NCBI GenBank assembly: GCA_029255685.2 | Contig: CM055318.2 | Span: forward strand, 69,535,136-69,599,135 | Length of the DNA stretch: 64,000 bases | Reading direction: 5' to 3' | From: Silene conica | Taxonomy: Eukaryota > Streptophyta > Magnoliopsida > Caryophyllales > Caryophyllaceae | Part shown: piece after piece, positions 23,381-36,600 of the stretch | Layout of the letters: every line of letters begins with the position of its first letter | Position numbering within the stretch: position 1 is the stretch's first letter | Program-made: the position numbers and the translations under genes | The notes under the pieces: model-generated | Database searches by the model: none | What the model was told of the DNA's origin: nothing | The model's input: only the letters and a program-made list of their open reading frames with translations

Positions 23381-24520
23381 GGAAAATTTACAATTTACCA
23401 CCTTTTATGTTCCATTTTTTAAAATTTACCAACTATTATATTCTACTTTACAAATAACCACCTAACATTCATGTTTATAGCCCCATTCTCACTTATTTTA
23501 CGTTTTATTGACTATTTTATATAATTATTCACTCGAATTCATCTATCCATCTTACATAAATTTGCATTGACCAATATACCCTTATTCATTGCATAATGCA
23601 TATACTCGAATTCATCTAACCGTAGTACTTATTATTTACTTGTCAGCTTAAGGTCATTCACATCTTATTTTTTCAAATTAGAAAAATCTACAACTATGAA
23701 CAAGGAACCCTAAAAATCAATTTCTCCCCTTTCTTCACCCTTTATCATCAAATTTTCCTCTATTTTCACCCTCTTTATCACTGAAAACTAATTAATTTTG
23801 GTTAATTTATCTTTCATTTCTTTTGAATTTGGAATTTGGAGTTAATTTGTCTGTGATTTGGAAATTGAAGTTATTTTGTTTTTGTATTATTAAGAACGTT
23901 ATGTAACATGGAGTATGTGAATTGGTTTGTCAAGTATAATTTTGAAGCTTATTTTGATTCTACTCTACTCGTTTATCTATTTTAGCAGAATTTAGGAATT
24001 CATACTACTCAATTTAAACATGGAATTTCCGATTTGTTAAGAATTTAATAACTATTTACATTGTCCTTTTTTTTTAAATTGTTTCAGCATTCACCCGAAC
24101 CTTTAACTGATATATGGAAAAATGAAAACTTAACGAACTCTGATTATGGCGAAAGTGACTTACTGATGTACAAATATGAGAGGGTACAAATGCACAAGTA
24201 TGAACAATTGGGGAAAACACTAGTTAAAGACACAATTTCTAGGGAAGAATTGGGGGTTGGGGATGAATACACGGGCACAATTATATCTGGGAAATTATAT
24301 CTAATGAATAAGGAATAAGGGTATATGGGTCATTGAAAATTTACGTAAGACGATAAAAAGAAATCGATCCGATAATTACACAAAATCGTCAATAGAATGT
24401 AAAATAAGTGAAAATGGTGGGGATGAACATAAAAGTTAGGTGATTATTTATAAATCAGAACATAATAGGTGGTAAATTGTAAAATTAAAAACATAATAGG
24501 TGGTAAATTGTAATTTTTCC
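23381..24520 (+). mobile_element. Mutator-like element with 9-bp target duplication (copy 1)
   Basis: The left end GGAAAATTTACAATTTACCA and reverse-complemented right end GGAAAAATTACAATTTACCA are a ~30-bp TIR. TAAAAAATT directly flanks both sides (23372-23380 and 24521-24529), a perfect 9-bp target duplication as made by Mutator-type elements. The TIR motif is repeated just inside the right end. There is no transposase. The frame from a possible splice acceptor (TTGTTTCAG, about 24081-24089) to the stop at 24318 reads HSPEPLTDIWKNENLTNSDY onward. It is unrecognised and may be captured gene sequence. Copy 2 partner: 43197-44336. Confidence 0.8.
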
Positions 24521-24879
24521 TAAAAAATTAATTAAAACGGATGATAAAAATGCAAAAATAGAACGAGTTTACAATCTACTTCCAAATTTATAATCACGAT
24601 TGAGGAAAGACATTACAATATTAATTAAATAAAGTCAAATAATAAAACAAGTAATAGAGCAACTATTTATAATTTAATAATCGTATGATAATAGTAGCAA
24701 TTTAGTAAGACCAAAAGACTACGTTGAGAAGCTCCATGCATGCAGTCATGCACATCTTTATTCCATCTAACTACGTATATCAATATCATGCTAATCATTG
24801 TCCTAATTAACATAATCTAACGACATTTATTAGTAATCTAACTATAACTATTAAATCTCTGTAAAACACAATAATATAA

Positions 24880-25452
24880 TTAACTCGATGGCGATGGAGC
24901 AGAAGCGGAACAATGGTGGGTAATGATACCCTCCAAAATTGGTAGAGGATGCTTAACAAGTGGTTGGCAAGCATCTTCGATCTTCTCAAGAGCACCGCAA
25001 CACTGCGCGCCAAGTTTAACATTACGTGTCATAATATAGTGATGAAGATCGTGTAAACAAGCTCCCATCTTCTTGTCGTGGACGGCCATGAAGCACTCCC
25101 TCTGTTCTTTGGTAGCCATATGGTGGGGATGGAATGGGAATCTAAGGTGTGGGTGGAATGGAAATTTCAAAAGTGCGTCTAAGTCCTCCGAGTTGTCAGA
25201 GTCACCGGTGCTCGGAGAGGTTGGGGGTTGAGCGGCGTAAGGGAATGGGAAACCGGGAAAGTGAAAGTGTGGGTGGAAGTGTGGGTGTGGGAATGGGAAA
25301 CGGTGATGTTCGTGTAGGAATGGATGCGGGTGGAACCATGGATGCATAAATATGGCTTCCGGGTCAGTTTCGGATTTCGTTTGTTGTTCAACTTGGGCAT
25401 TGCCGATAATGGCCAACAACAAAACGAGAAAAGAGATTGCAAAAACCTTCAT
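24880..25452 (-). CDS. secreted His-rich prolamin-like (EC1-type) protein, copy 2
   Basis: The predicted 190-residue protein is identical to copy 1: signal peptide 1-19, His/Pro/Phe tracts at 37-72 and 97-111, six cysteines at 120, 132, 151, 152, 162 and 181. The coding DNA and 5' leader also look identical through about 25587, whereas sequence on both sides differs by several percent, so the identity extends to silent and untranslated sites. The 3' flank matches gene 3 rather than gene 1 (GAGCAACTATTTATAATTT; CATTTATTAGTAATCTAACT), while the upstream region matches gene 1. This makes gene 2 a likely hybrid. TATA box at 25549-25562 and poly(A) signal at 24757-24762, both minus strand. Confidence 0.85.
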   Translation of the reverse strand: MKVFAISFLVLLLAIIGNAQVEQQTKSETDPEAIFMHPWFHPHPFLHEHHRFPFPHPHFHPHFHFPGFPFPYAAQPPTSPSTGDSDNSEDLDALLKFPFHPHLRFPFHPHHMATKEQRECFMAVHDKKMGACLHDLHHYIMTRNVKLGAQCCGALEKIEDACQPLVKHPLPILEGIITHHCSASAPSPSS

Positions 25453-26543
25453 TGTGATGTTATCTTTGTGTTCGGGATTTGTTTGTGTATTGAAAGAGAG
25501 AATTGAGAGGTGAATTGTGAGATATGTGAATGGAATTGGCAGTAGGGGTTTATATATATATAGTATTTCATGGTGCATGTGTTTCATATCAAGTCAAATA
25601 CAATACAATACAAGTAGTAATAATAATTTAAATAAACAAAGAAGTAGAGATTAGCAATATTGAATGGATTACTGATAAGGTAAATCTACAATAGCTAGGA
25701 CAACGTCTTTGAGTATAATTAAGATTCTACGTAATTGAGGCCGGTCGGATTTTTTTTAATTAGAGATCGTATGTAATTAAGGCCGGTCGGATTTTTTTAG
25801 TTAGAGATCGTATGTGAGTAGTCTAAGTACAATAGTGATCAAGTTTGAAAGCACACAGATGATAAATAATCAAACAGATTTTTTAAAGAGTTTAAGCAGA
25901 AGTGAAGGATCGATGCATGTCATAATTAAATATAGGAGTATAATGTTTTAAATTAAACACAAATTTTTATTGCACCTTTTAATTTTTTTCAAGTCTTTCA
26001 AGCTATTCTTTTCAAGAATTAGTTTTATAGCTGTACAATAAATATACAAGTCTATTTTTAAATATCTCATTATTCATTAATTTGTTTGACTAATTAATAC
26101 AAATATAATTCAATATAAAAAATAAGTAAGAAATATATAAATGATTTTAAATTATCAATTATCTATATATGCCATTTAATTTCTTTCTACCATAAAATCC
26201 AATCTATTTCATTACTAATATAAAAGATAAATTTTATTTGTCATGGTTTTAGAATTGGCAGATTTTTTATTAGAAATATTGATCCTGTGTTTTTTTTTTT
26301 TACTCGTACTTGTGTTTTTTATTATGTAACTTTTTATTATTCATATTTTATTTGTAATAATTATTTGTAAATTTTAATATTCAATAAATTTTAATGTTAA
26401 ATTGTATGTGATAGAGAATAATTAAAAGAGGTGAGATGAAATAGGGTAATTAAATACCTCATAGAAAGTGGGAGTCCTACACAAATTAAAAAAATTCATT
26501 CTCTTAACAAAATCAACCAATAGATATGATTAAATTTTATTTC

Positions 26544-28188
26544 TTTTATAGAAGGAGGGTTGTTTCATGATATGTCCAGATGTCATGTTTGTGCCATGAT
26601 ATCCTCTATCTTAACGGATGTTAAATAAACGTTAGATTTTGATGACCTGACATTAATTAACCGATGAGTTATTTTTTTCACATACGGAATTTATTATTTC
26701 ACGTACATTTTTTTCATAAAGTTTTCAAACTCTACCTTTTTCCTAAACATAAAAACACAATTCTTGTGGTGGATGGCACGATGGTCGGCGTTGGCGTTGG
26801 ACGGAGGTCAGTTGCTGATGGTGATGGTCGGTATCGGAGTCGAATGGAGTTGTTGATGACCACGCACGTTGTAATGTTGTTGTTGCGTTTCATTGTTCAT
26901 CTTTTCTTTTCTTTTTTTTTTAATATCAATTAGCTTTTTTTGTTTTAAATTATAATAACTAGTTTCTTGTCCGTGCGTTACACAAATATTAAAATAAGTT
27001 GCAATTATAGTGTATTGTACTACCTTTTTAGTTGTAAAACACTAATCATAAATTTAATGTTTGATATACTATCCTTTTAGTCTTCAGTCAGTTACTAACT
27101 TAACGTCGTGTCTATATTGAGAGAAGTAGAAAATTTAGAAAATGTGGTATGAAAGAATGATTAAGGAATAAAAGGTTCCAAACAATACATCTGAAATGAT
27201 ATAATAGAGTCAAGTGTCTTACAAATTTACAATCATTTTTATCTTGAAAAAAAGTAACTTAATTAAAAGTTAGTGATATAACTAACATGACATATATTTC
27301 GGAAAAGGCTACGGATACACATTGTGTATGATAAAGTCAATACACAACGAATCACGTCGCGACACGTAGATAACCAAAGCTAAACAATATTAGTTAGTTT
27401 TAGGGTAGTTTAGAAATTTTACAAGTCTAGTTAACATGTAGTTAACATTAATATAGGAAATTTTGTTATTTTGTTTAAATTTTATTCTCTTAACAAAATT
27501 TAACGATTTTATTTGTAAAATAAATATTTATGTAATATCTAGTAGAATCAATTAATAATTTTGAAATTTATTTTTAAAATTTTTGTTTTAGTTAGTAAAT
27601 AAACAATAATAATAATTTTTTATTTTTGAAGTTTTGAATTTTCTTAAAAAAATAAATTCGGTTTAGTTATTAATAAATATTAATATTCTGTAAATTATTA
27701 TTCTAAAAACGATTGCAGAAAAGCTCATGTTTCCAACTTTTCACAAGCTCGCTCAACCCTCTCTTTTATAGAAAGGGCATTGTTTCATGATATTCTTGAG
27801 ATGTTATGTTTGTGCCATGATATCGTCTATCTTAACGGATGTTAAATAAACCTTAGATTTTGATGACCTGACATTAATTAACGGAATTATTTTTTTTACA
27901 TACGAAATTTATTCTTTCACGTACATTTTTTTTTCTTAAAGTTTTCAAACTCTACCTTTTTCCCTAAACATAAAAACACAACTCTTGTAGTCTTGTGGTG
28001 GACGACACGATGGTCGACGTTGACGTTGGACGGAGGTCAGTTGCTAATGGTGATGGTCTTGTATCAGAGTCGAATGGCGTGGTTGATGACCAGGCACGTT
28101 GTATTGTTGTTGTGTTCAATTAGTTTTTTTTTGTTTTAAATTATAATAACTAGTTTTCTTATCCCTGTGTTGCACGAATATTAAAATA
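26544..28188 (+). repeat. 454-bp dispersed repeat pair, duplication copy 2
   Basis: Counterparts of 9297-9750 and 10517-10941, at 26544-26997 and 27764-28188, with the same spacing. Helitron-like CTAG ends lie at 26959, 28150 and 28191. Confidence 0.7.
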
Positions 28189-28729
28189 AACTAGTTTTCA
28201 ACCAGTGCAAAATTGCACGGGTATATTTTTAGAAAAAATATGGTGCAGAATTAATATTACAGAATAGTGTCAATAATACGTGAATATTTTTCATTCAATT
28301 TCTATTATATTGATAATACGTTAAAATGCATATTTTAATTAAAATTTTAAACATGAAATTGAGTACCAAAAAATGTAAATATTGCTATAAAATCAAAACA
28401 GTTATACAAATGAATAACGATGACATTATATATAATATGCATATAGAATATACATCTTGACTATATTGTTTTTTCTAAGATATATAATAACTGAACATAT
28501 CGGGGTTTTCTCCTCTCTCGCGCCCCGCGGTAGGATCGTTCCTAGATTTTGATCGCCTTTCACTTCTTCCCGACATGATGAATTTGGAGGAAATGGATGA
28601 AGGTTTTGAATTGATTTGTTTTGGGATGGTTTTTGGGGAAATTTTGTAGAGAGGGAAGGTAGAAAGGGAAGGGGAAATCTGAAAAATGGGAAGAAATGAG
28701 GTGAAAATGGGGTTTTTATTTGTTTATAA

Positions 28730-31128
28730 CTAGTCTTTGAACCCGTGCACTGCACGGGTGGTAACGAAAAGTATTATTAAAAACAAAAACTTACATATTT
28801 TTTGGATTTAGTAAAGTATTAAATTAGAAAATCACACTTTGTTTACTCATGCACTTTCAGTAAGTGTACGTTGCTTAATTTTATTCGAAATACTCTGGTT
28901 TTTCTCGGCTTTTTAACTTATATGAGGCGGAATCAAAAGAGTAGATGTAAATTATTGTACATTCCATAATTTGTTATTTACGCAATATAGAGTTAGTTTT
29001 ACTTCATTGTAGTTTTTTTTCACATTACCCCTCTTGTTTGTCCCCCTCTTGTTTGTTCTCTCTCAATTCTCTACCTTTGCTTTCATTTACTGTTTTATCC
29101 ACCTTTACCTCGACGTCTAGTAGAAACATATACTATGATGGTTTGCTTCTAGACTCACCAGACTTTCCACCGTAGCGGTGATGTTCACACCTTAACACCT
29201 TAATCAACACGACATCCTTCTCATCCCTATCGCAGCAACACCTCACAACAACCTTTCATCCCTCCCCCTTCTGCCCCGCCACATGCGTAACCCTAGCCCT
29301 TTGTAACCAACCTTATGCAACTCCCCACCCATCATTACACAAACGTTGCGACCCCTCCCCTATCACGACCTTCCACAATTAAAACTTCTCATTCATTTGC
29401 CTTACGGTGACAAATACTATTTTTTTTTATTTCTTTTCTTTTATTTATTAAGCCATACTAACATTTCTTCGTCAATATTGCAACTCATTTTGTCATGCTT
29501 TAGTAAATGTTAAGCTAAGTAGTTTCAATGAGCAGTTTACTAGGAAAGTAATCGTAAAAACAATACCGTTAGTTTTAGGCGAATTGAACAATGTTCTTTT
29601 TAAAACGCCCATCTTCAATCAAACGAACCAAACTCGCAGTTAAATTTCTCAACCATGCATTATCTCACCATCGATTATCACCGGTCATTAGCATCCATTA
29701 TTCCTTCACCCCACCCTTACCCCTTTGACTATTACCTCACTTTCGATCCTCTACCCTAAAATAACCCAACCAACGCTCAATAAATCAAGTTCTTTTAACT
29801 TTAATATGTATTCATATTTTCTTTAAATCACGATGTTGAGGAATCAAGTTCCAATGCACGTCTCTACATACGATTGAAATTTTCAAAACTTAATTCTCGA
29901 GTTTTTTTCAAGGTTATTTAAATAATTATCCTTGAACCACTGCTAAATTTTAAGTCAGCTAATTTCAAATTTTTAAGCATCGTCACAAATAGTAACATTA
30001 AAAATTTGTTTCAAGATCAAAACAGTCTGATCATAATCTGTGTGCAGAATAGTAGCACTATGTTGCTGATTCTTTTTTAACTTTATCACTGATTTTAGCA
30101 AATATTTGGGTTTTATTCAAATTTTTTAGCCTTTTAAATATCAGTATGTTGTAAGAAAATGTCAAAATTTTTAAGCTCTAGAATTATGGTGAGGTTATTA
30201 GTATGAATAATTCAAGTATCTCTAATGCGATTTTCATAGATACATATTGTAAATTTAACCTTTGTGGTCTATTTAATGTGAATAATTTGCCTATAATACA
30301 CGATTTCAAATTTTGTATTCTTTAAATTTGCCCATAATACATAATACATAATTTCAAAATTTTAAGCATTAATCAAATTTGGTATTCTTTAAATTTGCCT
30401 AAAACGTAATTATGGAAAAGTTTATAACATAAGTGGATTGAGATTCTGTTCACAATCATATCATATATTCCGTTGACAATCATATATAGTTGGAATTAAA
30501 AAGTAATTGTGTAAAAGATTGACGAAATTAAAAGATTGACGAAATCTTTACCATAAATTTTTATTACGTTTTAATTCCGTCAAACTTGAATTGCACAAAC
30601 TTTTTGTTACGTTTTAATTCCATAATCTTTCATTATGTTTTAATTCCATAATCTTTTCCGTCAATATTGAATTGGTCAATCTTTTTATTTTTGTTAACTT
30701 CTATAATAAATGACTGGTAAATAATATAACAATAAGACACGATTGGAAAGTTACCTAATTTGTAGCATTAATGAAATGAGATTTTCTAATTAATCACTTT
30801 TTTAAAATTTGGAATATATTATTTGTCACTGAGATATGATACTTCGGTCAAACTTTTCCATAAATTTTCATTTTACATTATTCACGTAATAATTTTAGAA
30901 TCAATTTCGGTCAAACTTTTTATTTTATTAACTTTTAAAAAACACTATTCCATATTAATGCTCCAAATATTTCGCGCAAATATCTCGCATTAATACACTT
31001 GAGATTCTTAAATATATCTAGCAAATGACACGTGACGTTTGAATAAGGTGTGACACGTGGCGTTTGAATAGGGTGTGACACATGGCGACGTATGGAGATG
31101 TTGGTATTTGCTTTAATATAATATATGA
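28730..31128 (-). mobile_element. non-autonomous Helitron (copy 2)
   Basis: Partner of 11483-13881, with the same 5' TC end, ACACGTGGCG triplet repeats, 3' hairpin CCCGTGCAGTGCACGGG and CTAG end between A and T. Confidence 0.65.
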
Positions 31129-31221
31129 TATGCGACAGCGGGACAGTGAGCCGGTTGGAGACCGGCTGCCGGCCGGCTCAGAGCCTTACCCCTTATTCTT
31201 GCCTTGTTCTTTCAGCCAAAC

Positions 31222-32291
31222 TGTAATACTCCGTATTTTACTATATTTATTTTAAATATTTAATTATTATTTGGATGTGGTTGATAATATTTGATTAGTT
31301 TATATTCGATAATTAATTTATCGAATACGTGTTTTTATATTTTATATGTTATTAGTGTAGTGTCGGGTTTGAGTGTTAGTTAATATATCGTGTTTTAAGT
31401 TACACGGTTGGGCCTCGTTTTGCGTGCAACTAAACAACCCATATCAACAATCACATAATTTTACACACACGTTCAGCACTTGTTGTTTCCCTGCCGCCTT
31501 ACAAACCCCTTCCCCAACCCTACTTTGACCTAATCGACACTCAACTCACCCACAACTTTGTTGCCGCCACATCTGGGTATACCAAGGAGGGTTTTACACG
31601 GTGGTTTAAGGGTCCTAAGGTCCGTCGTTTACACCAGGAAGAGGGTAAGTTCACCGATGTCCCCATATTCGCAGTTTCTCCTTCTCTTTTGAACCACATA
31701 TTCCAATCGTGTTTTAATGTTGTAGTCGTGATTCTTTTTATAGTGGCAATCTATGATATTAGTAGTTGTGTTTTGGACCATAGTGACACCGTCGTTGACC
31801 ACCTAGGACCACCAGTAGTGGTTGTTTGTCGCCTGAGTCAAAAGCATGGTTTTGTGTATGGATTCGATATATTTCCTAAACATGGTTGTTATGGGTGTTA
31901 GGTTTTTTTTATAAAGGTGGTAGTCAGGGTGTTAGATTGGTTGTTGTCACGGTGGGTGTGAGGTGTTGTGTCGGTGTTAATAGGGATTCTCGTGGTAAGG
32001 GTCTGTTGCGATTAGAACAGAATAACGTGGGTGTTGGGGTTTGGATGCAGGCGTTTGGGTGGTGGCGATAGTAATCAGCGACCACTGACCTTCTCCCTGG
32101 AACCACCATGGCTCAGAGGCGAGCCCGGTGGTGCCAGTAGATAAGTTAGGGGTTGAAGACAGTGTTGTGACTGGTGTTTGACGAGGTGTTCGGTCGCGAT
32201 TCTGGGTACTGTTGTATGTTGGTCACGGTAGTATGTCGTGGTCTAAGAATTGTTGGTTTTGTTTCTTTGTTTTTGTTTCCTAATCATCACA

Positions 32292-32362
<71 letters not shown>

Positions 32363-33599
32363 TAATGGTATGATGGTAATGATAATAGCATTATTAATTT
32401 TATTAGTGTAATTAATATTAATTATTATTGTTATGAGTTATAATTGTATAATAATATGTTATTGATATTATTATTATTATTATTAATGAGTATTGTGATA
32501 ATTGGTTAATTGATCGTATGCTCTATTTAGTACGTCTATAATTAATAAGTCTAAAATAGTAAGTTTATACTTGATTAATTATAATTGATATGTATGATTA
32601 ATTAATAGTAATTGGTATGTATATGGGCATGTTTATATGTATATAATCACAATGTGTTATACGTAAATCTCTTAAGAACATGATCAAGTGATTTAGTAGT
32701 GTTGATTGTATGAGTAGAATTTAATATAAGTAATATTTATAGGAACGGAATTTGAAGTGGAATATTTCTAGACGGTGGTTGCTATTTGCAGACTTGCTAT
32801 TCCAGGTAGGATACACTGTCACTATACTACTGTTATATGTTATGAATGGATGATGAGTGTATGAGTGTATGATGTGGATGATGAGCATGAATGATATGCA
32901 GATCATATTGGTTATGATGAGTTATTATTACTGTTGCATTCATAAGCATGACATATGCATTGGATACGGATTCGAGATGATGATATATTATTGGGCCCAG
33001 GCTAGTTCTGCAGGACTACACCTGGTGACCTCAGTTGTTATGCTGGTGTTCGGCGACGGCCGATTATAGTCTGCCGGGAGGTTCGGTATGACTGGCTGTT
33101 ACGAGTTTGAAAATGAAATTGAGGATGAGAATGAGAATGAGATTGAGATTGAGATTGAGCTCGAGCATATCATGGCATTGTATATCATCTTTGTTGTATT
33201 TATGATTATTGTGTTATCCTACTCAACCGCGAGGTTGACAGTGTATTCGTATTCACCTACTATGATCCGGAATGAGGAGTAGACTTTTTAGGTCAGAGAC
33301 AGATGGACTAGGAAGTGGGGCTTGGAGAGATACATGGATTGGACTTACTTAGTTATAGTACACATCAAGTAGTACACATAGTCTCACTTGTAATAGTTCA
33401 TTTGTTACAGTTTCAGTTGTTTTAGAGTTTTGGTTTTGGACTATACTTTGTATCAGTTTTCAGACTATCGTTTAAATAACTTAAAGTACTGTTTGACTTT
33501 CACTATGATCATCTACTACCCTGGTTTATCCAGGATGGTAACAGTCTCATTTATCCTAGAAGTCCTAGTACAGGCTCCTAGGTAAACGGGGGTGTTAAA
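31222..33599 (+). mobile_element. Gypsy-type LTR with primer site, body missing (copy 2)
   Basis: Partner of 13975-16331 with primer site at 33603-33614. It differs mainly by the longer ATT run (32294-32362) and a 6-bp loss after the primer site. Confidence 0.6.
32294..32362. repeat. (ATT)n microsatellite, 23 units
   Basis: Expanded partner of 15047-15094. The poly-isoleucine frame across it is an artefact. Confidence 0.9.
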
Positions 33600-33614
33600 A
33601 AGTGGTATCAGAGC

Positions 33615-36600
33615 GAACGATCCCCTAAACTAAAAGAATAATAATGAACATAGGAAGAGCCTAATAAAATGAACCCTAGGTTAGTAACTGTTATGAGCCC
33701 CCAGGATTGGGATGAGTTAGGGCCCCGGCCTCAAACCAAGCCACTGGCCCTTTCTGTCTAATCTGGTAAACCGTGAGTGATGCAGAGTGTGGGTAATATC
33801 TATCAAAATAAAAGATCAGACGTTGCCTATATTGTACTAACAGTTATGCAGGAGCGGAATGAGGTAAGTAATGATGTGAGTTATGGTTAATGTGTGTATT
33901 GGAAGAATGTGATTGATACTGAAATATTAATTGATCTGAATGATTGAATGTGGACTTTTCAGAGAATAGATGTATATTTATTGGACAATAATTTGGGTGA
34001 TAAGATCATATGATTTTGGTGTTTCGAAATGTCCATATGATATCTGGTTATTAAATGACTATCGTAGCTATGTAATATATTGGTTCGTATTTGGATATAA
34101 ATGATCAGATTTATATGTTATAGTAATCCATGTCTAGTGATATGCGGAATGTGTAACCCAAAGCCATGAATGCTATAAAGTTATTTGTTGCATAGATCGT
34201 ACTTAAAGTTTACATGGCAATTTCTTTTTACACACAATTAGTTTAGTTATAGAGTCAGTATTCAATAAGTGGCACCTTGGTGATTTCTGGGATACATATT
34301 TACGTACCATTATGTTGTGATTGTTACGATGGTAAGAACTAATGCATTGTTCATATATGTGTAACTATTGAATTATTTCGTTGACGCTACTTTTCAATTT
34401 CACAATCTTCACCGTCATGTAAATGACAATTTCGGTTTGAAATAATGAATACCCGTTAAATTGGCACAATGTGATTTCAATGCTTCAAATTATATGTCAA
34501 CATGTTTGGAAGAAGAATGGTTGTGTTTAAATGTGATAATGTTAAGTTGTTTTTTTTAGGAACAAAAATTTTGATAAATTTTCAGAATGTTACCTTGTTT
34601 GTACGGGCTGCCATTTAAAATGTGTTTTCTATATGAATGTGAAAATTTTATGTATGATAAAATTTTGAGCTAGATTTCCTATGCTTTTGGTTTCATGTTA
34701 AAAAGACTTATATTTTGAGAGAAATAAATATTTTAGTCGACAGTGGTCAGATTGTCACTGCACAGTTCTGTTTTGACCCATGTTTTTGGAAAATAAACCA
34801 TTTAAAACATATTCATTTTTTATGTATAATTCCAACTTCACTGTTTAGAATATTCATTCCAGTTTTCAAAATTGTAAGTCACGTAAAATCTTAACGAGTC
34901 GTTATTTAATAGTGATTTTTGCAATTTGCCCAATTTTTTGTTTAATTGCTGTAATGTTTCTGTTCAGACCAACCGAGTTGAAAAATTTGTTATAAATAAT
35001 TCTCTTAAGTTTTGCATTTGATTATTTTTCCTATGATTAGTGAATTCATTATATTTCTCAAAAACTATAACGGTTCACAAAATGGCTGGACAGTTATTTA
35101 ATTACAATTTTTGGAAGTTGCTACATGATATTTGATTGTTTAAATTGTAAGTTTTGTAAGTTTCAATATAAAAGTTTAATCAATATGAATTCTGTAATGT
35201 AACTATGTAATGTTCTAGTATGGCATTAGTAGTATGTACGATAGACATATGATATGAAGATGAACGTTATTATATGATAATATAACCTTGTTATTTCGTT
35301 GAGTTTTATGCAAAGTAGTTTCAACTATACAGCCACTAGCGCTTTCTATTGATATGAGCTCAAAATAATTATGTGGTGTTCATATGTAATGTTAAAGTCA
35401 TGTTCATCAGAGAAGAGTCTGGACACGTGGTAGAATGAATTTAACTGGTAAAGTTATTAGCATGATATAGCAATCTAATTGTTATAAGTAATTGTGAGTA
35501 TTTTTAACAATGTGAATCATGTTGATGTCCTTTAATATATTAATGGTATATCTGTGTTTAATTCCCCGCGATAATAATCTTTATAACTTCTTCATGTATA
35601 TTGTTATGCCACAAAGTGATTTGCATAATGCTATGCTTAAAATCTGACCACAATATTTTGAATTATTAATTGGTATACATGTGAATTAAGGAAGTGCTAG
35701 TCTTGTGAATTCGTTTACTTTTATCGTTAAATTTTCATATTTCATGAGCTACAATTTACAAGGACAATCTTTTCGTAAAGAAGAGTCAGAATGTTTTCGT
35801 GTAGCTTTGTTTTCGATCTGTAGGTAGTAAAATTGCATTTTCGATTCGTGTTAAAAAATTGCCACAATTACCACTTCAATGTTTCAAAAGTTTCAAAATG
35901 TTTTCAAAGTGAAGATCCATGATAAAGTCTGATATTTTGATAATTGTAGTGATTGTTTTTACAACATGGAAAATTCTGTAGCCACGTGTTGATGAAATCC
36001 TGTCCGAATATTCAATTGTTGCGCTTTATATAAACCTCTTTTCTTTTTTTGTCATATATTAATAACATCATGATAAATGATGTAATGTGGGTAGATGGGA
36101 AATGTACCTCTTTTCTTTTTTTGTCATATATTAATAACATCATGATAAATGATGTAGTGTGGGTAGATGGGAAATGTATCTAATTGGTTTAACTTAAATG
36201 AGAGTATGTGATAATCCTGTCCGACGGAGGGACAGCATATCCTAAACTGTACAGTGCATCTTTTAGTGCTACGACATCAATTTTTCCACACCGATCTCTA
36301 TCAAATTTCTCAAATACCCCCGAAACAAATTTGCCAGCAATAATTAAGGAGATCATGCGTGACAACTTTGCTTGGGGTGTGTCAAGTTTGAATTAAGATT
36401 GACATAAAATGGCTTCATCAGTGGCTAATAGCAAGTTAGCAACCCTTTCTAGAGGGTCAGTCGTGGATCCTAATGAAGCTTTTACAAATTTAACTGCAGT
36501 TTAGTGGCGACTACTACTTTACATTCATAATATAAGTAGCACAGATATTTGAGTGAATTATTTGATAACACTTCGTATGACAATATGCTTGAAATCCAAT

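Larger units (their letters stand above)
7461..24673. repeat. tandem segmental duplication, copy 1 (~17.2 kb)
   Basis: Everything from the 3' flank of the first prolamin-like gene to just before the same flank of the second gene recurs in 24674-44489 in the same order and orientation. Matching landmarks are offset by 17213 at the gene, 17247 from about 9400, 17268 after an ATT microsatellite, 17262 near 19300, and 19821-19816 after the 2.56 kb retroelement insertion in copy 2. Most of the spacer is nearly identical by eye. The stretch 8390-8945 is a more diverged patch. Confidence 0.95.

Noticed and set aside
32174-32365. Open frame with a run of isoleucines
   Set aside because: It is the (ATT)n microsatellite in the Gypsy LTR read in one phase; no gene.
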